Shown here: positions 1 to 7,262 of the stretch, one piece after another
Layout: each line of letters opens with the position of its first letter
How positions within the stretch are numbered: the stretch's first letter is position 1
Source: an uncultured Bacilli bacterium
GTDB taxonomy: Bacteria > Bacillota_I > Bacilli_A > RF39 > UBA660
Direction of reading: 5' to 3'
DNA: 15,057 bases
NCBI GenBank assembly: GCA_934096715.1
Contig: CAKOMQ010000026.1
Span: 1-15,057, forward strand
The notes under the pieces: generated by a model
Database searches by the model: none
Told to the model about the DNA's origin: nothing
The model's input: the letters and a program-made list of their open reading frames with translations, nothing else
Program-made: the position numbers and the translations under genes

Positions 1-19
1 CAACAACACATAGTTGATA

Positions 20-1498
20 TTATTGCATATCTAAAATTTCTTCTACTTTCTTTGCTAATTCTTGATTTTCTTTTAATAACTCTTTTAACTCATTTGATAC
101 AATTTTGATTTGTTCTTCTACTTCTTCTTTTGACATTTCATTGGAATCATCAATTCCTACATATCTTCCAGACACTAAAGAATAATCATTTACTCTAATT
201 TCTTCTAAACTAGCAGAATAACAATAACCTTTTATATCTTCATAGTTTTCATTCTTCAACCAATTATGATATATATTGGCTGTTTCTTTAATTTCTTCTT
301 TACTTAATTCTCTAATCTTTCTATCAATCAAAGTTCCTTTCTCTCTTAAATCAATAAAAAGAATTTTATCATTTTGTGTTTTTTGTTTTCTTAAAAACCA
401 CAATGATACTGGAATACCTGTTGTATAAAATAATTTATCTGGTAATGTAATTATACAATCAATGATGTCATCCTCTATCATTGCTTTTCTAATATTATAT
501 TCTTGCGTCTGACTTGTAGATAAACTACCATTTGCTAAAACGAAACCTGCAACACCTTTTGGTGATAATTTTGAAATCATATGTTGAATCCAAGCATAGT
601 TTGCATTCCCTTTTGGTGGAACATCATATTTCCATCTAGGATCTTCTAGTAATGATTCTTGTCCATAATCTTTAATGTTAAATGGTGGATTTGCAAGTAT
701 ATAATCTGCTCTTAGTGCCTTATGTTTATCATCATGGAATGTATCTCCATTTGAATCACCTAAATCTGCTTCAATCCCTCTAATTGCTAAATTCATTTTG
801 GCTAAACGCCAAGTTGTAGCATTTAATTCTTGTCCATAAACAGAAATATTATTTATATTTCCTTGATGTTCATCAACGAAGTTTGCTGATTGAACAAACA
901 TACCTCCTGAACCACAGCAGGGATCATAAACCTTACCATTAAATGGTTCTATCATTTCAACAAGTAATTCAACAACACATCTTGGAGTATAGAATTCTCC
1001 ACCTTTTTGTCCTAAATTTCTTGCAAATTTACCCATAAAATATTCATATACCTTGCCAAAGAAATCACCACCAGCATTTGTTGTATCTAACTTATTTGTA
1101 AATAAATCAATCAACTCTCCTAGTCTTCTTTGATCAACTTCAAGTTTTGAATAAGTTTTTGGTAAAATGTTTTTCAATTCTGGATTTTGTTTTTCAATAG
1201 CAATAAACGCCTCATCTAATACTTTTCCTAATTCCTCAGATTTAGAATATTTAGAAATATAACTCCATCTTGCTTCTTCTGGTATCCAAAAGACCATATT
1301 TTTTGAGTATTCATCTATATCATTTTCATAGCCTTTTCCCTCATCAACAAGTTCTTTATATCTAACATCAAATTTATCTGAAAGATATTTTAAAAATATC
1401 AATCCAAGTACAACATGCATATAATCTGCTGCTGCAAGTCCTCCACGAAGTTTATTTGCAGAGTCCCATAGTACGTTTTCTAATTTTTCTGTACTCAT
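20..1498 (-). CDS. hsdM: Type I restriction-modification system DNA methyltransferase subunit HsdM
   Basis: This 492-residue protein is the modification subunit of a type I R-M system. With HsdS it methylates adenine in the recognition site, and it is also needed for the HsdR restriction complex. Residues 1-140 look like the helical HsdM N-terminal domain. GGEFYTP at 166-172 begins the N6-adenine methyltransferase core. DPCCGSGG at 192-199 is the SAM-binding motif I, and NPPF at 270-273 is the catalytic motif IV. The length is normal for the family. The ATG is preceded by an ideal AAAGGAGG that overlaps the stop codon of the upstream gene, so the two are translationally coupled. Only 19 bases lie beyond its stop. 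An ATG on the minus strand at 11-9 could start the next gene (hsdS would be expected), but no ribosome site is visible there and the sequence ends. The function is secure; whether the system is complete cannot be seen. Confidence 0.96.
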   Translation of the reverse strand: MSTEKLENVLWDSANKLRGGLAAADYMHVVLGLIFLKYLSDKFDVRYKELVDEGKGYENDIDEYSKNMVFWIPEEARWSYISKYSKSEELGKVLDEAFIAIEKQNPELKNILPKTYSKLEVDQRRLGELIDLFTNKLDTTNAGGDFFGKVYEYFMGKFARNLGQKGGEFYTPRCVVELLVEMIEPFNGKVYDPCCGSGGMFVQSANFVDEHQGNINNISVYGQELNATTWRLAKMNLAIRGIEADLGDSNGDTFHDDKHKALRADYILANPPFNIKDYGQESLLEDPRWKYDVPPKGNANYAWIQHMISKLSPKGVAGFVLANGSLSTSQTQEYNIRKAMIEDDIIDCIITLPDKLFYTTGIPVSLWFLRKQKTQNDKILFIDLREKGTLIDRKIRELSKEEIKETANIYHNWLKNENYEDIKGYCYSASLEEIRVNDYSLVSGRYVGIDDSNEMSKEEVEEQIKIVSNELKELLKENQELAKKVEEILDMQ

Positions 1499-1510
1499 AT
1501 TTTCCTCCTT

Positions 1511-2404
1511 TTACTTTTTATTTACCTTTAAAGATTGCTTAATCAATGGTATAAGATTATCAATATCTTCTTCAGAAGAAACTTCAACTCTATAATCGCC
1601 ATTTCCCCAATGCCCTACTTTGGTAATATCTTGGGCTATATTTAGTGGGTCGACAAGAGTACCTTTTTTTAGATTAATATCTACTTTCAACTTGTTTTGA
1701 TTAAATTCTATATCTACTATATTTCTTCTGCCTTTAAAAGCCACATAAACTTTTTTTACATCTATATCAATATCATCCAATTCTAATATTTTACTTTTGA
1801 GTGATTCATATAATCTTTTTGTCTTTTCCGAAACCTTATTTAAATGGTCTTCTTCAGTATACACTTTTATTTCCTTATTTACTTCTTTTTGCTCATTTTC
1901 AACATCAAATTCCTCTATTCTTACATTGCTTGTTTTCCTTATAAAATCAATATCAACAATATCATTTTCATATCTAGTTACTTTAATTAAATCAACAGGT
2001 ATATTTTTAAAGTCTGTTGCATTTAATTGATATGGTGTAAAAATTGGTGATACAAATATAATTCTCGATTGACTCCAATCAATGTCATTAATTGTTAGTG
2101 ATGATTTTGTAATTGTATTATACTGCAAAACAAAATCTGCTTTTCTTTCTAACAATAACTTTAAATATGTATATCCTTGATCAACTAAGCTATGATTTTT
2201 TACATTTTTATATTCAATAATTTTAAATGACTTAGACTCATTATCAAAGGCTAGCGAATCTATCCTAAAATTTCCAACACCAAATTCAGTACAAATAAAT
2301 TTAACCCCTAATATCTTTTCTAAGTTATTTTCAAAATATTTTTGTAGTTCTTTTTCATTTTTAAAGTCATTCTGTTTTAATTCAATATTTCCTTTGAATA
2401 TCAT
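1511..2404 (-). CDS. PD-(D/E)XK nuclease-like protein with C-terminal DUF5655 domain
   Basis: A 297-residue protein with two parts. Residues about 15-100 carry a PD-(D/E)XK-like arrangement: Asp49 in FRIDSLAFD, then Glu64 and Lys66 in IIEYKN, followed by a helix beginning near Gln76. This is the layout of NucS-like and restriction-type nucleases. Residues about 195-295 match the DUF5655 domain, with the signature GHWGNGDY at 264-271 and a final EVSSEEDIDNLIPLI segment. A charged linker joins them. This family is often found beside type I restriction genes, and older annotations call it a predicted transport protein without real support. Here it is the first gene of the hsdM operon. It has its own extended -10 promoter and a GAGGTGAT ribosome site 7 nt before the ATG, and it ends 12 nt before hsdM. 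The nuclease activity is inferred from motifs; a role in DNA defence is inferred from context. Confidence 0.8.
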   Translation of the reverse strand: MIFKGNIELKQNDFKNEKELQKYFENNLEKILGVKFICTEFGVGNFRIDSLAFDNESKSFKIIEYKNVKNHSLVDQGYTYLKLLLERKADFVLQYNTITKSSLTINDIDWSQSRIIFVSPIFTPYQLNATDFKNIPVDLIKVTRYENDIVDIDFIRKTSNVRIEEFDVENEQKEVNKEIKVYTEEDHLNKVSEKTKRLYESLKSKILELDDIDIDVKKVYVAFKGRRNIVDIEFNQNKLKVDINLKKGTLVDPLNIAQDITKVGHWGNGDYRVEVSSEEDIDNLIPLIKQSLKVNKK

Positions 2405-2435
2405 TAAGTATCACCTCGTAAATCTATATGTATTA

Positions 2436-2457
2436 ATTATAACACATATTTCGTCAA
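2436..2457 (-). promoter_or_regulatory. Promoter of the nuclease-like/hsdM operon
   Basis: On the minus strand TGTTATAAT is an extended -10 (TATAAT at 2441-2436, TG two bases before it), 31 bases before the ATG at 2404. A TTGACG hexamer lies at 2457-2452, but only 10 bp from the -10, so it is too close to be a normal -35. The extended -10 is probably the working element. Confidence 0.55.
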
Positions 2458-2460
2458 ATT

Positions 2461-2560
2461 AGGTAGGGCTTGGGATATTTCCCACATACGAATTTCGTAC
2501 GGGAGTACAAATTCATTGCTTGCTAGACAATAAATTTACTCCCAAACCAATTAATTATCA
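2461..2560. other. Gene-free, hairpin-rich stretch between the hsdM module and the tnpV module
   Basis: No ORF is supported here. The stretch contains three consecutive dyads. TGGGA/TCCCA at 2471-2484 has a 4-nt loop. The 13-bp palindrome TACGAATTTCGTA lies at about 2487-2499. A long stem-loop pairs 2501-2518 with 2528-2543 (GGGAGT with ACTCCC, then an about 10-bp AT-rich stem with one mismatch and one bulge) around a 9-nt loop. None has a T-tract, so none looks like a terminator. It may be an element end, a recombination site or a structured RNA; the sequence alone does not decide. Confidence 0.5.
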
Positions 2561-2566
2561 TTTAAA

Positions 2567-2594
2567 AACTCTATCAGTTTTATCTGACAGAGTT
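2567..2594 (-). terminator. Rho-independent terminator after the 99-aa ORF
   Basis: AACTCTATCAG (2567-2577) pairs with CTGACAGAGTT (2584-2594) with one G-T wobble around a 6-nt loop. On the minus strand the stem is followed by TTTTTAAAT. It lies 8 bases beyond the stop of the 99-aa ORF. A run of T on the plus side (2599-2603) could also let it work in the other direction. Confidence 0.75.
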
Positions 2595-2601
2595 CTGCTT
2601 T

Positions 2602-2901
2602 TTAATAATATTTCTTCAATATCATTGGATTATCTTTTACTATTATTAAATTATATTTTATTTTTAATATTTCTCTTATCTTAGGTATAAGTCTACTAAT
2701 ATCACATCTACAATTAAATATATCTATTGCAGAGTTAATATGATTTATTAAATTACATTCTGATAAACAATGTCTACTATATGCATTTGCTAAATAAAAT
2801 GCTACTAAATCAGGTATAACATATTTATTTAAATAATTATTAACATTGTTATAGAAAGGTAAATATATTTTTTCAAATTCTTTATCAGTTATATTAGACA
2901 T
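2602..2901 (-). CDS. Uncharacterised 99-aa protein, translationally coupled to tnpV
   Basis: I do not recognise this protein. Its first ATG is at 2907, but AAAGGA sits only 2 nt before that codon and 8 nt before the second ATG at 2901, so 2901 is chosen. The start lies inside the end of the tnpV-family gene (8-nt overlap), which implies translational coupling and co-transcription. The sequence is mostly helical in character, with aromatic residues near the N-terminus (YLPFYNNVNNYLNKY), a short Cys pair (NCRC) near residue 67, and a basic Ile/Leu-rich C-terminus. No signal peptide or membrane span is evident. It ends just before a good terminator. The context suggests an accessory gene of the same mobile element; its function is unknown. 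Confidence 0.6.
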   Translation of the reverse strand: MSNITDKEFEKIYLPFYNNVNNYLNKYVIPDLVAFYLANAYSRHCLSECNLINHINSAIDIFNCRCDISRLIPKIREILKIKYNLIIVKDNPMILKKYY

Positions 2902-3244
2902 AGACATATTCCTTTAAAATTATTTCTTCTGCTATATTTTTAATATTATTCATTTTACCTATCCATAACATTTGATTACTACTTTTTAATTCTTCAGTAA
3001 TATTTTCTTTTTCAGCTAGTTCTTTAATTAACTTCTGCACCTTCTCCATAACAGTAGTATCGATATTATGGAGATATTCATTTAATTTATCATTAACAAG
3101 TAAATCAAAATATAATCCCAACTTTTCTTTCTTAATATAATTTAATCTTAATAATCCATATTTTCCTATATTAAATCTTTCTTTATCTTCTAATATTAAA
3201 TCTGGTAATAAATAATCACCGTTCTTAGTGTAACTAATATTCAT
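2894..3244 (-). CDS. tnpV: TnpV-family transposon-encoded protein
   Basis: This 116-residue protein matches the family annotated as transposon-encoded protein TnpV, known from Tn4451-type and other clostridial mobile elements; its biochemical role is not established. The family hallmarks are present: the N-terminus ISYTKNGDYLLPDL, then IGKYGLLRLNYIKKEK near residues 27-42, a middle helical region, and the C-terminal block MLWIGKMNNIKNIAEEIIL followed by the YVYV end. The length is typical. GGAG stands 7 nt before the ATG. It is the first gene of a two-gene unit that ends at the 2567-2594 terminator, and it begins about 40 bases beyond the breakpoint in a cell-wall amidase gene. It therefore marks the region as accessory DNA. 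No recombinase or relaxase gene is in the window. Confidence 0.8.
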   Translation of the reverse strand: MNISYTKNGDYLLPDLILEDKERFNIGKYGLLRLNYIKKEKLGLYFDLLVNDKLNEYLHNIDTTVMEKVQKLIKELAEKENITEELKSSNQMLWIGKMNNIKNIAEEIILKEYVYV

Positions 3245-3282
3245 AACATTTCTCCATTTCTTTATATATTTATTTGGCTTTA

Positions 3283-3306
3283 ATTGTTATACATTCGTTA
3301 CACAAT
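3283..3306. repeat. Imperfect dyad at the amidase breakpoint
   Basis: A 24-base imperfect palindrome has matching ends ATTGT (3283-3287) and ACAAT (3302-3306) plus inner AC/GT matches. It sits where amidase homology stops after the GGGDG codons. Short imperfect dyads of this kind are typical of recombinase crossover sites, but this is a weak pattern in AT-rich DNA. Its significance comes only from its position. Confidence 0.3.
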
Positions 3307-3577
3307 GACCATCACCACCACCTGCATTTATGTGATTAGATATAACTAAAACATTACTATCATTACCATAAAAGCTTTGTATCTTTTTAGGCCTTTCATT
3401 ACTATCTAAATTAACATCTCCAGTTCTAGTTATACTTACAGGTATTCCAAGTTCTTTAAATCTATCATACATATATTTACTTATTTTTAAAGTATAATCT
3501 TTTTCAAGTATTCCATTTGCACTAGTGCCCCCATCAACTCCACCGTGTCCCGGATCAATTACCACCTTTTTTGCCAT
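3287..3577 (-). pseudogene. N-acetylmuramoyl-L-alanine amidase (Amidase_3), 3'-truncated
   Basis: The visible 96 residues are the first half of a zinc-dependent Amidase_3 domain, which cleaves the bond between muramic acid and L-alanine in peptidoglycan. The start of the domain is intact: KVVIDPGHGG (His9 would be a zinc ligand), Glu25 in EKDYTL (a second ligand), the ITRTGD segment and VISNHINAGGGDG (the third histidine). Homology stops abruptly after GGGDG and the frame ends six residues later with HCVTNV. A complete domain needs about 170-180 residues, so the C-terminal half with the catalytic glutamate is missing. The chosen ATG has AGGTGA 5 nt upstream; an upstream GTG in frame has no better site. 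The break coincides with the start of tnpV-associated DNA, so insertion or deletion by a mobile element is likely. The remaining half may lie beyond the left edge. Confidence 0.8.
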
Positions 3578-3635
3578 ACTTATCACCTAATGTAATATAT
3601 GCAAAATAATCTTAATTGCAATTTCAACTTAAAAT

Positions 3636-3746
3636 CTATTTATTTGATTCTTGTTTATTTTTTAACATTTTCTTAATATCATCATCGTAATCATCGTAAT
3701 CATCAAAACTATTATATTCACATACAACTTTCTTTAGACAAATAGT
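3636..3746 (-). pseudogene. Startless Asp/Tyr-rich ORF remnant with a 9-bp tandem repeat
   Basis: Between the yebC terminator and the amidase remnant the minus strand has an open frame ending at 3636 and bounded upstream by a stop at 3747-3749. It would encode a peptide with an acidic DDYDDYDDD run followed by a lysine-rich tail (KKMLKNKQESNK). The acidic part comes from 2.7 copies of a 9-bp repeat (ATCATCGTA on the plus strand, about 3681-3705). There is no ATG before the acidic part and no ribosome site, so it is not a functional gene as seen; it looks like the C-terminal tail of a decayed gene. Chance is also possible. Confidence 0.3.
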
Positions 3747-3757
3747 TTATCATAAAT

Positions 3758-3785
3758 TTAAAAAGAGTGCATCATTAAATGCACA
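3758..3785 (-). terminator. Terminator of the ZIP-SDR-patatin-yebC unit
   Basis: On the minus strand GTGCAT (3784-3779) pairs with ATGCAC (3772-3767) across a 6-nt loop, followed by TCTTTTTAAA. The stem is short, but its position directly after yebC and its T-run support a terminator. Confidence 0.55.
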
Positions 3786-3791
3786 TCTTAC

Positions 3792-4514
3792 TTACTCAAA
3801 ATTCTTAACATTATGATATATAGTAGATACATCTTCTATATTATCTAATATATTATATAATTTTTTAAATACTTCTAAATCTTCTGGATTAAGTTCAATT
3901 TCTTCCTTAGGATACATACCCACTTCATCATATATATAATCAACATTAGGAATAATGCCTTCAACAATATCTTTAAGTTTATCATGATTTGTTGACTCAA
4001 CACTTATAGTCAACACTCCATCATTATTATCAAACTCAACTGGTTCGATACCTTCATTTATAATTCTATCAAATATTTCTTCATCCATATCAGATTTAAA
4101 TGATATTACTCCTAAATAATCATAATTATAAGAAACACTATTAGTTACCCCAAGACTCTTATGTACTTTATTAAAAGCCGCTCTTACTTCTCCAACAGTT
4201 CTATTAACATTATCAGTAAGAGTTTTTATAATCAAAGTACTTTGTCCAGGCCCAAAACCTTCATAAGTAATACTTTGATAATCATCTCCGCCAACACCTT
4301 TAGCCTTTTCAATAGCTCTATTAATAATATCACTAGGCACTTGTTGTTTCTTAGCTTTTTCAATTAGTCTTTTTAAAGCACTATTACTTTCAGGATCAGG
4401 ATCTCCCTTTTTAGCAGCTAAATATATCTCTTTAGCAAAAGTAGTATATATTTTTCCTTTAGCAGCACCAGTAGCTTGAATACTAGCTTTTCTTACTTCA
4501 TATGCTCTTCCCAT
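3792..4514 (-). CDS. YebC/PmpR/TACO1-family protein
   Basis: A full-length, 240-residue member of the YebC family. The N-terminus MGRAYEVRKASIQATGAAKGKIYTTFAKEIYLAAKKG is the conserved basic domain, of the YeeN/YebC2 type. It is followed by the VPSDIINRAIEKAKG helix (about 59-73) and the strand YEGFGPGQSTLII (about 84-96), then NRTVGEVRAAFNK. Older annotation calls the family a transcriptional regulator (PmpR); more recent work on bacterial YebC proteins and mitochondrial TACO1 points to a ribosome-associated role in translating proline-rich stretches. I infer the translational role here from family knowledge only. The ribosome site AGGAGG lies 8 nt before the ATG, inside the last codons of the patatin-like gene, whose stop is 2 nt upstream of the ATG. 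It is the last gene of a four-gene unit. Confidence 0.92.
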   Translation of the reverse strand: MGRAYEVRKASIQATGAAKGKIYTTFAKEIYLAAKKGDPDPESNSALKRLIEKAKKQQVPSDIINRAIEKAKGVGGDDYQSITYEGFGPGQSTLIIKTLTDNVNRTVGEVRAAFNKVHKSLGVTNSVSYNYDYLGVISFKSDMDEEIFDRIINEGIEPVEFDNNDGVLTISVESTNHDKLKDIVEGIIPNVDYIYDEVGMYPKEEIELNPEDLEVFKKLYNILDNIEDVSTIYHNVKNFE

Positions 4515-4516
4515 TC

Positions 4517-5563
4517 TTATAACCTCCTAACAAATTCATATACAAAATGTTTACTAGTTGTATATTCTCTTGCATATCTACATATTAAATTTATTTTATA
4601 AATATCAAAATAAGTTAGATCTTCCTTTAGCATTACATATTCTAAAGCTTTCAATACTAATTCCTTATTATCTTTAGCTCTAAAATATTTCTTAACTCTT
4701 AAAAGTAAATCTTTATCAATTTTTTTGACACGCATATTATAATACCATAAAGGTTTCTTTTTGAAAATATAATTATATCCATCTAACTTCTTTAATACTT
4801 TCAAAGTGTCATAATATCCTAGTTTTATATTATCATTAATTTGTTTTTTATTAACATTAAGTGTACTACCTAAGAACTTTGAAGGATTAATAACTGTAAC
4901 CGAATTATCTTGATAATTTATCTTCTGATATATTCCTACACCATGTAAATTTATAACATATATTTCATCATATCCCTTTTCTTGTAGCATCTTAACAGGA
5001 GTAGTATCATAAAATCCACCATCAATATAATAACTATCATCTATCATTTTTTCTAACTTAAATACAGGCAAGTTACAACTAGCTAAAATATATTCTGTAA
5101 TTTTACCTTCTTCCATATCTTCTTTAAACATATAAAGAGGTTTAAAGCCAGTTTTCTTGCTTATTTTAACAGTTACTAAACCAAAGTCCATACTACTATT
5201 TCTTAATTCTTTTTCATTAATCATTATATCTAAGGCAGTCTTAATTTTCTTGGAACTAATACCCTTGCTTTTCAAAATATCCTTAGCTTGTATTAAGCCA
5301 TATATAAATTCCTTAAACAAGTTTTTATCATTAACACTATCAACATAATTTTTATTTAAACCAAGTAAATAACCGACATCTACATTTTTCCAGAACTTAT
5401 ACAATTCTTGATCTTTACCACACGCAAGCATAGCAGCATTGAAAGAACCAATAGATGTTCCTACAACACCATTTATTTTCATATTACATTTTTTAAAAGC
5501 TAAGTAAGCTCCAATTTGGTATGAACCTTTAACGCCACCACCACCTAATACTAGTCCCCTCAT
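4517..5563 (-). CDS. Patatin-like phospholipase
   Basis: A 348-residue patatin-family serine hydrolase, expected to release fatty acids from phospholipids or similar lipids. Near the N-terminus GGGGVKG (residues 7-13) forms the oxyanion hole. GTSIGS (35-40) contains the nucleophile Ser37, and DGG at 181-183 supplies the catalytic aspartate of the Ser-Asp dyad, so all catalytic parts are intact. The remaining ~160 residues are Lys/Tyr-rich and have no motif I recognise. No signal peptide or transmembrane span is seen, so a cytoplasmic or membrane-peripheral enzyme is likely. The frame is open to 5596, but AAGGTGAT stands just before the ATG at 5563, and that protein begins directly with the family's MRGLVLGGGG. 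The start is 1 nt after the stop of the SDR gene, so the two are coupled. Its partner genes suggest envelope or lipid maintenance, but the link is indirect. Confidence 0.9.
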   Translation of the reverse strand: MRGLVLGGGGVKGSYQIGAYLAFKKCNMKINGVVGTSIGSFNAAMLACGKDQELYKFWKNVDVGYLLGLNKNYVDSVNDKNLFKEFIYGLIQAKDILKSKGISSKKIKTALDIMINEKELRNSSMDFGLVTVKISKKTGFKPLYMFKEDMEEGKITEYILASCNLPVFKLEKMIDDSYYIDGGFYDTTPVKMLQEKGYDEIYVINLHGVGIYQKINYQDNSVTVINPSKFLGSTLNVNKKQINDNIKLGYYDTLKVLKKLDGYNYIFKKKPLWYYNMRVKKIDKDLLLRVKKYFRAKDNKELVLKALEYVMLKEDLTYFDIYKINLICRYAREYTTSKHFVYEFVRRL

Positions 5564-5564
5564 T

Positions 5565-6494
5565 TTAATCACCTTTATTCTTAAATAATAAAACAATCAT
5601 TCCTAAAGCCTTAGAAATATATCTTTTATTATTAACTTTTTTTATTCTTTTCTTATATTTATTTAAACTATCTACTCTATATTCAAGTATATCATTTAAC
5701 TTATCTCCATCACTTAGAATAGGACTATAGTAGTTTTCATCTAAGAATAATCTACTACAAGCAAGTTTAAATGTAAGTCCATAATACTTAAGAACTATCT
5801 TTAATATAGAATTATATTTTAATCTAAATTCACTACCACTAGTAACATTAAATACCTTCTTATTGACTTTTTTATTAGTATCAATTAATTTACTAATAGC
5901 ATTTGCTAAATCTACAACAGTAATTGTATCCACAACACTATTTTTATTTACATTAAACATAAATGGTTCATGTAAAACATTATTTAAAACAAGTGGTACT
6001 CTTAAAATAGTATACTTACTTAAATTATCTAATATATATTTTTCACTCTTATATTTATATAAAGCATAATTAGATATTCTTTCTTTATCTATCTTACTAT
6101 CTAAACTAGATTCATCATTAGTGCCATATAAACTAGTAGTACTTGTATAAATAAGTGTACAATTCTTATTGACCTTATTTATATTATCAACAATATTTTT
6201 AACACCAGCAAGTTCATTATTATTAGCAAGATCTAAGCTGTCCCCAAGTGGTGGCATAGTAGAAGCTAAATTTATAATATAATCTTGATCTTTTATTAAT
6301 GCTTCCATTAAGACCCTATCAGTTATATCTCCATAAATAACATTAATTTTTTTTCTTAATTTCTTAAATAATCTTTGTGATTTTTTATTAACTAAATCTA
6401 AAGCAGTTATTTCATACTCTCCAGTTTTAATAAGTTCATTAACTAATGTAGTTCCAACACTTCCGCTAGCGCCTGTTATTAATACTTTTTTCAT
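5565..6494 (-). CDS. NAD(P)-dependent extended SDR (epimerase/reductase-like)
   Basis: A 309-residue protein of the NAD-dependent epimerase/dehydratase family. TGASGSVG at residues 7-14 is the dinucleotide-binding glycine motif. ALDL at 31-34 ends the second strand, where an Asp usually selects NAD. GDITD (55-59) is the usual extended-SDR turn, and INLAS (74-78) follows strand 4. The catalytic pair Tyr143 and Lys147 (YALYK) is present, with Ser/Thr at 118-121. The C-terminal substrate domain ends in a basic tail. The substrate cannot be told; nucleotide-sugar or sterol/quinone-like compounds are all possible. The frame can be opened at GTG 6503 or ATG 6500, but AAGGAT is 9 nt before the ATG at 6494, so that start is chosen. 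The ribosome site overlaps the stop of the ZIP gene, and the patatin-like gene starts 1 nt beyond its own stop. Confidence 0.85.
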   Translation of the reverse strand: MKKVLITGASGSVGTTLVNELIKTGEYEITALDLVNKKSQRLFKKLRKKINVIYGDITDRVLMEALIKDQDYIINLASTMPPLGDSLDLANNNELAGVKNIVDNINKVNKNCTLIYTSTTSLYGTNDESSLDSKIDKERISNYALYKYKSEKYILDNLSKYTILRVPLVLNNVLHEPFMFNVNKNSVVDTITVVDLANAISKLIDTNKKVNKKVFNVTSGSEFRLKYNSILKIVLKYYGLTFKLACSRLFLDENYYSPILSDGDKLNDILEYRVDSLNKYKKRIKKVNNKRYISKALGMIVLLFKNKGD

Positions 6495-6507
6495 GTACAT
6501 CACATCC

Positions 6508-7233
6508 TTATATCAATACTGTCAAAAGAAGTATTAATGTACCAATAATTATACCACATATTACTTCTTTTTTCTTAAATTTATTAACTATTTCCCTAAA
6601 TAATTCAAATAATAAAATATATATAAGCATTCCCATGGTTACAGCCAAGATTATAGAAACGCATGTTTCTTTTATGTCGCCAAATAATATCATTATTAAA
6701 GATCCAATCAAAGCACTAATAAGAAGCAATACTTTAAGTACATTATTTTTCTTATTCTTATTTAAGCTATTACCTATTTGAAAACCTAAAGGTATGTTAT
6801 GACATCCAATACTTATAAGCATTAAAAGACCACTGGTAAAATCAGTTTTAGTAAGATTATATAATGCAGCGCCTTCTATCATATTATGAAAAGCAAGAGC
6901 AACAATTGTTATAACACTAACATGATTCATATGTAGATTATGTTCTACTTTATCACTACATTCATTTTTATCATGATGTTCATGATGTGGTATAACTTTA
7001 TCAATTAATAAAAGAAATATAAAACCTACAATAACAAAAATACTCATATAAATATTATTAGATTCAATTACTTCTGGTAATATATCAAATATTATTAATC
7101 CAGTCATTACTATAAATGCAACTGATATAGTAAACAAAGAAAATCTTTCTTTATCTTTAACATTATCTAATATAACTATTCCTATTAAAAAGAATAATCC
7201 ACTTAATATGGAAAATAATATTCCTAAGTACAT
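6508..7233 (-). CDS. ZIP-family divalent metal transporter
   Basis: A 241-residue inner-membrane protein with about eight hydrophobic spans, the size of bacterial ZupT-type ZIP carriers that import Zn, Fe or Mn. Span 2 has the conserved GLIIFDILPE pattern (45-54). A histidine-rich loop (HHEHH at 83-87, further His near 98-104) is the usual metal-sensing or metal-gathering loop. HNMIEG at 116-121 is the metal site of TM4 and HNIPLG at 145-150 that of TM5. In most prokaryotic ZIPs TM5 reads HNIPEG; here Glu is replaced by Leu, which should weaken or remove one of the two metal positions. The start is ATG 7233 with GGTGAT 5 nt upstream; the GTG three codons earlier lies within that ribosome site. 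It leads a four-gene unit. A TGGTATTAT extended -10 is just upstream. Metal specificity is unknown. Confidence 0.9.
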   Translation of the reverse strand: MYLGILFSILSGLFFLIGIVILDNVKDKERFSLFTISVAFIVMTGLIIFDILPEVIESNNIYMSIFVIVGFIFLLLIDKVIPHHEHHDKNECSDKVEHNLHMNHVSVITIVALAFHNMIEGAALYNLTKTDFTSGLLMLISIGCHNIPLGFQIGNSLNKNKKNNVLKVLLLISALIGSLIMILFGDIKETCVSIILAVTMGMLIYILLFELFREIVNKFKKKEVICGIIIGTLILLLTVLI

Positions 7234-7246
7234 ACTTATCACCGTT

Positions 7247-7258
7247 AATATAATACCA
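7247..7258 (-). promoter_or_regulatory. Probable extended -10 promoter of the ZIP operon
   Basis: On the minus strand TGGTATTAT lies about 15-20 bases before the ZIP start. No clear -35 is seen, because the upstream sequence is the T-run of the preceding terminator. It implies a short leader and that transcription starts afresh after that terminator. Confidence 0.4.
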
Positions 7259-7262
7259 TAAC

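Noticed and set aside
1..19. Start of hsdS
   Set aside because: An ATG is present on the minus strand at 11-9, but there is no ribosome site and only three codons are visible; not enough to call a gene.
2452..2457. TTGACG as -35 of the nuclease-like gene
   Set aside because: Only 10 bp separate it from the TATAAT. The extended -10 TG explains the promoter better.
3678..3705. 9-bp tandem repeats as part of a CRISPR or regulatory array
   Set aside because: Only 2.7 short copies without spacers; explained by an acidic codon run.
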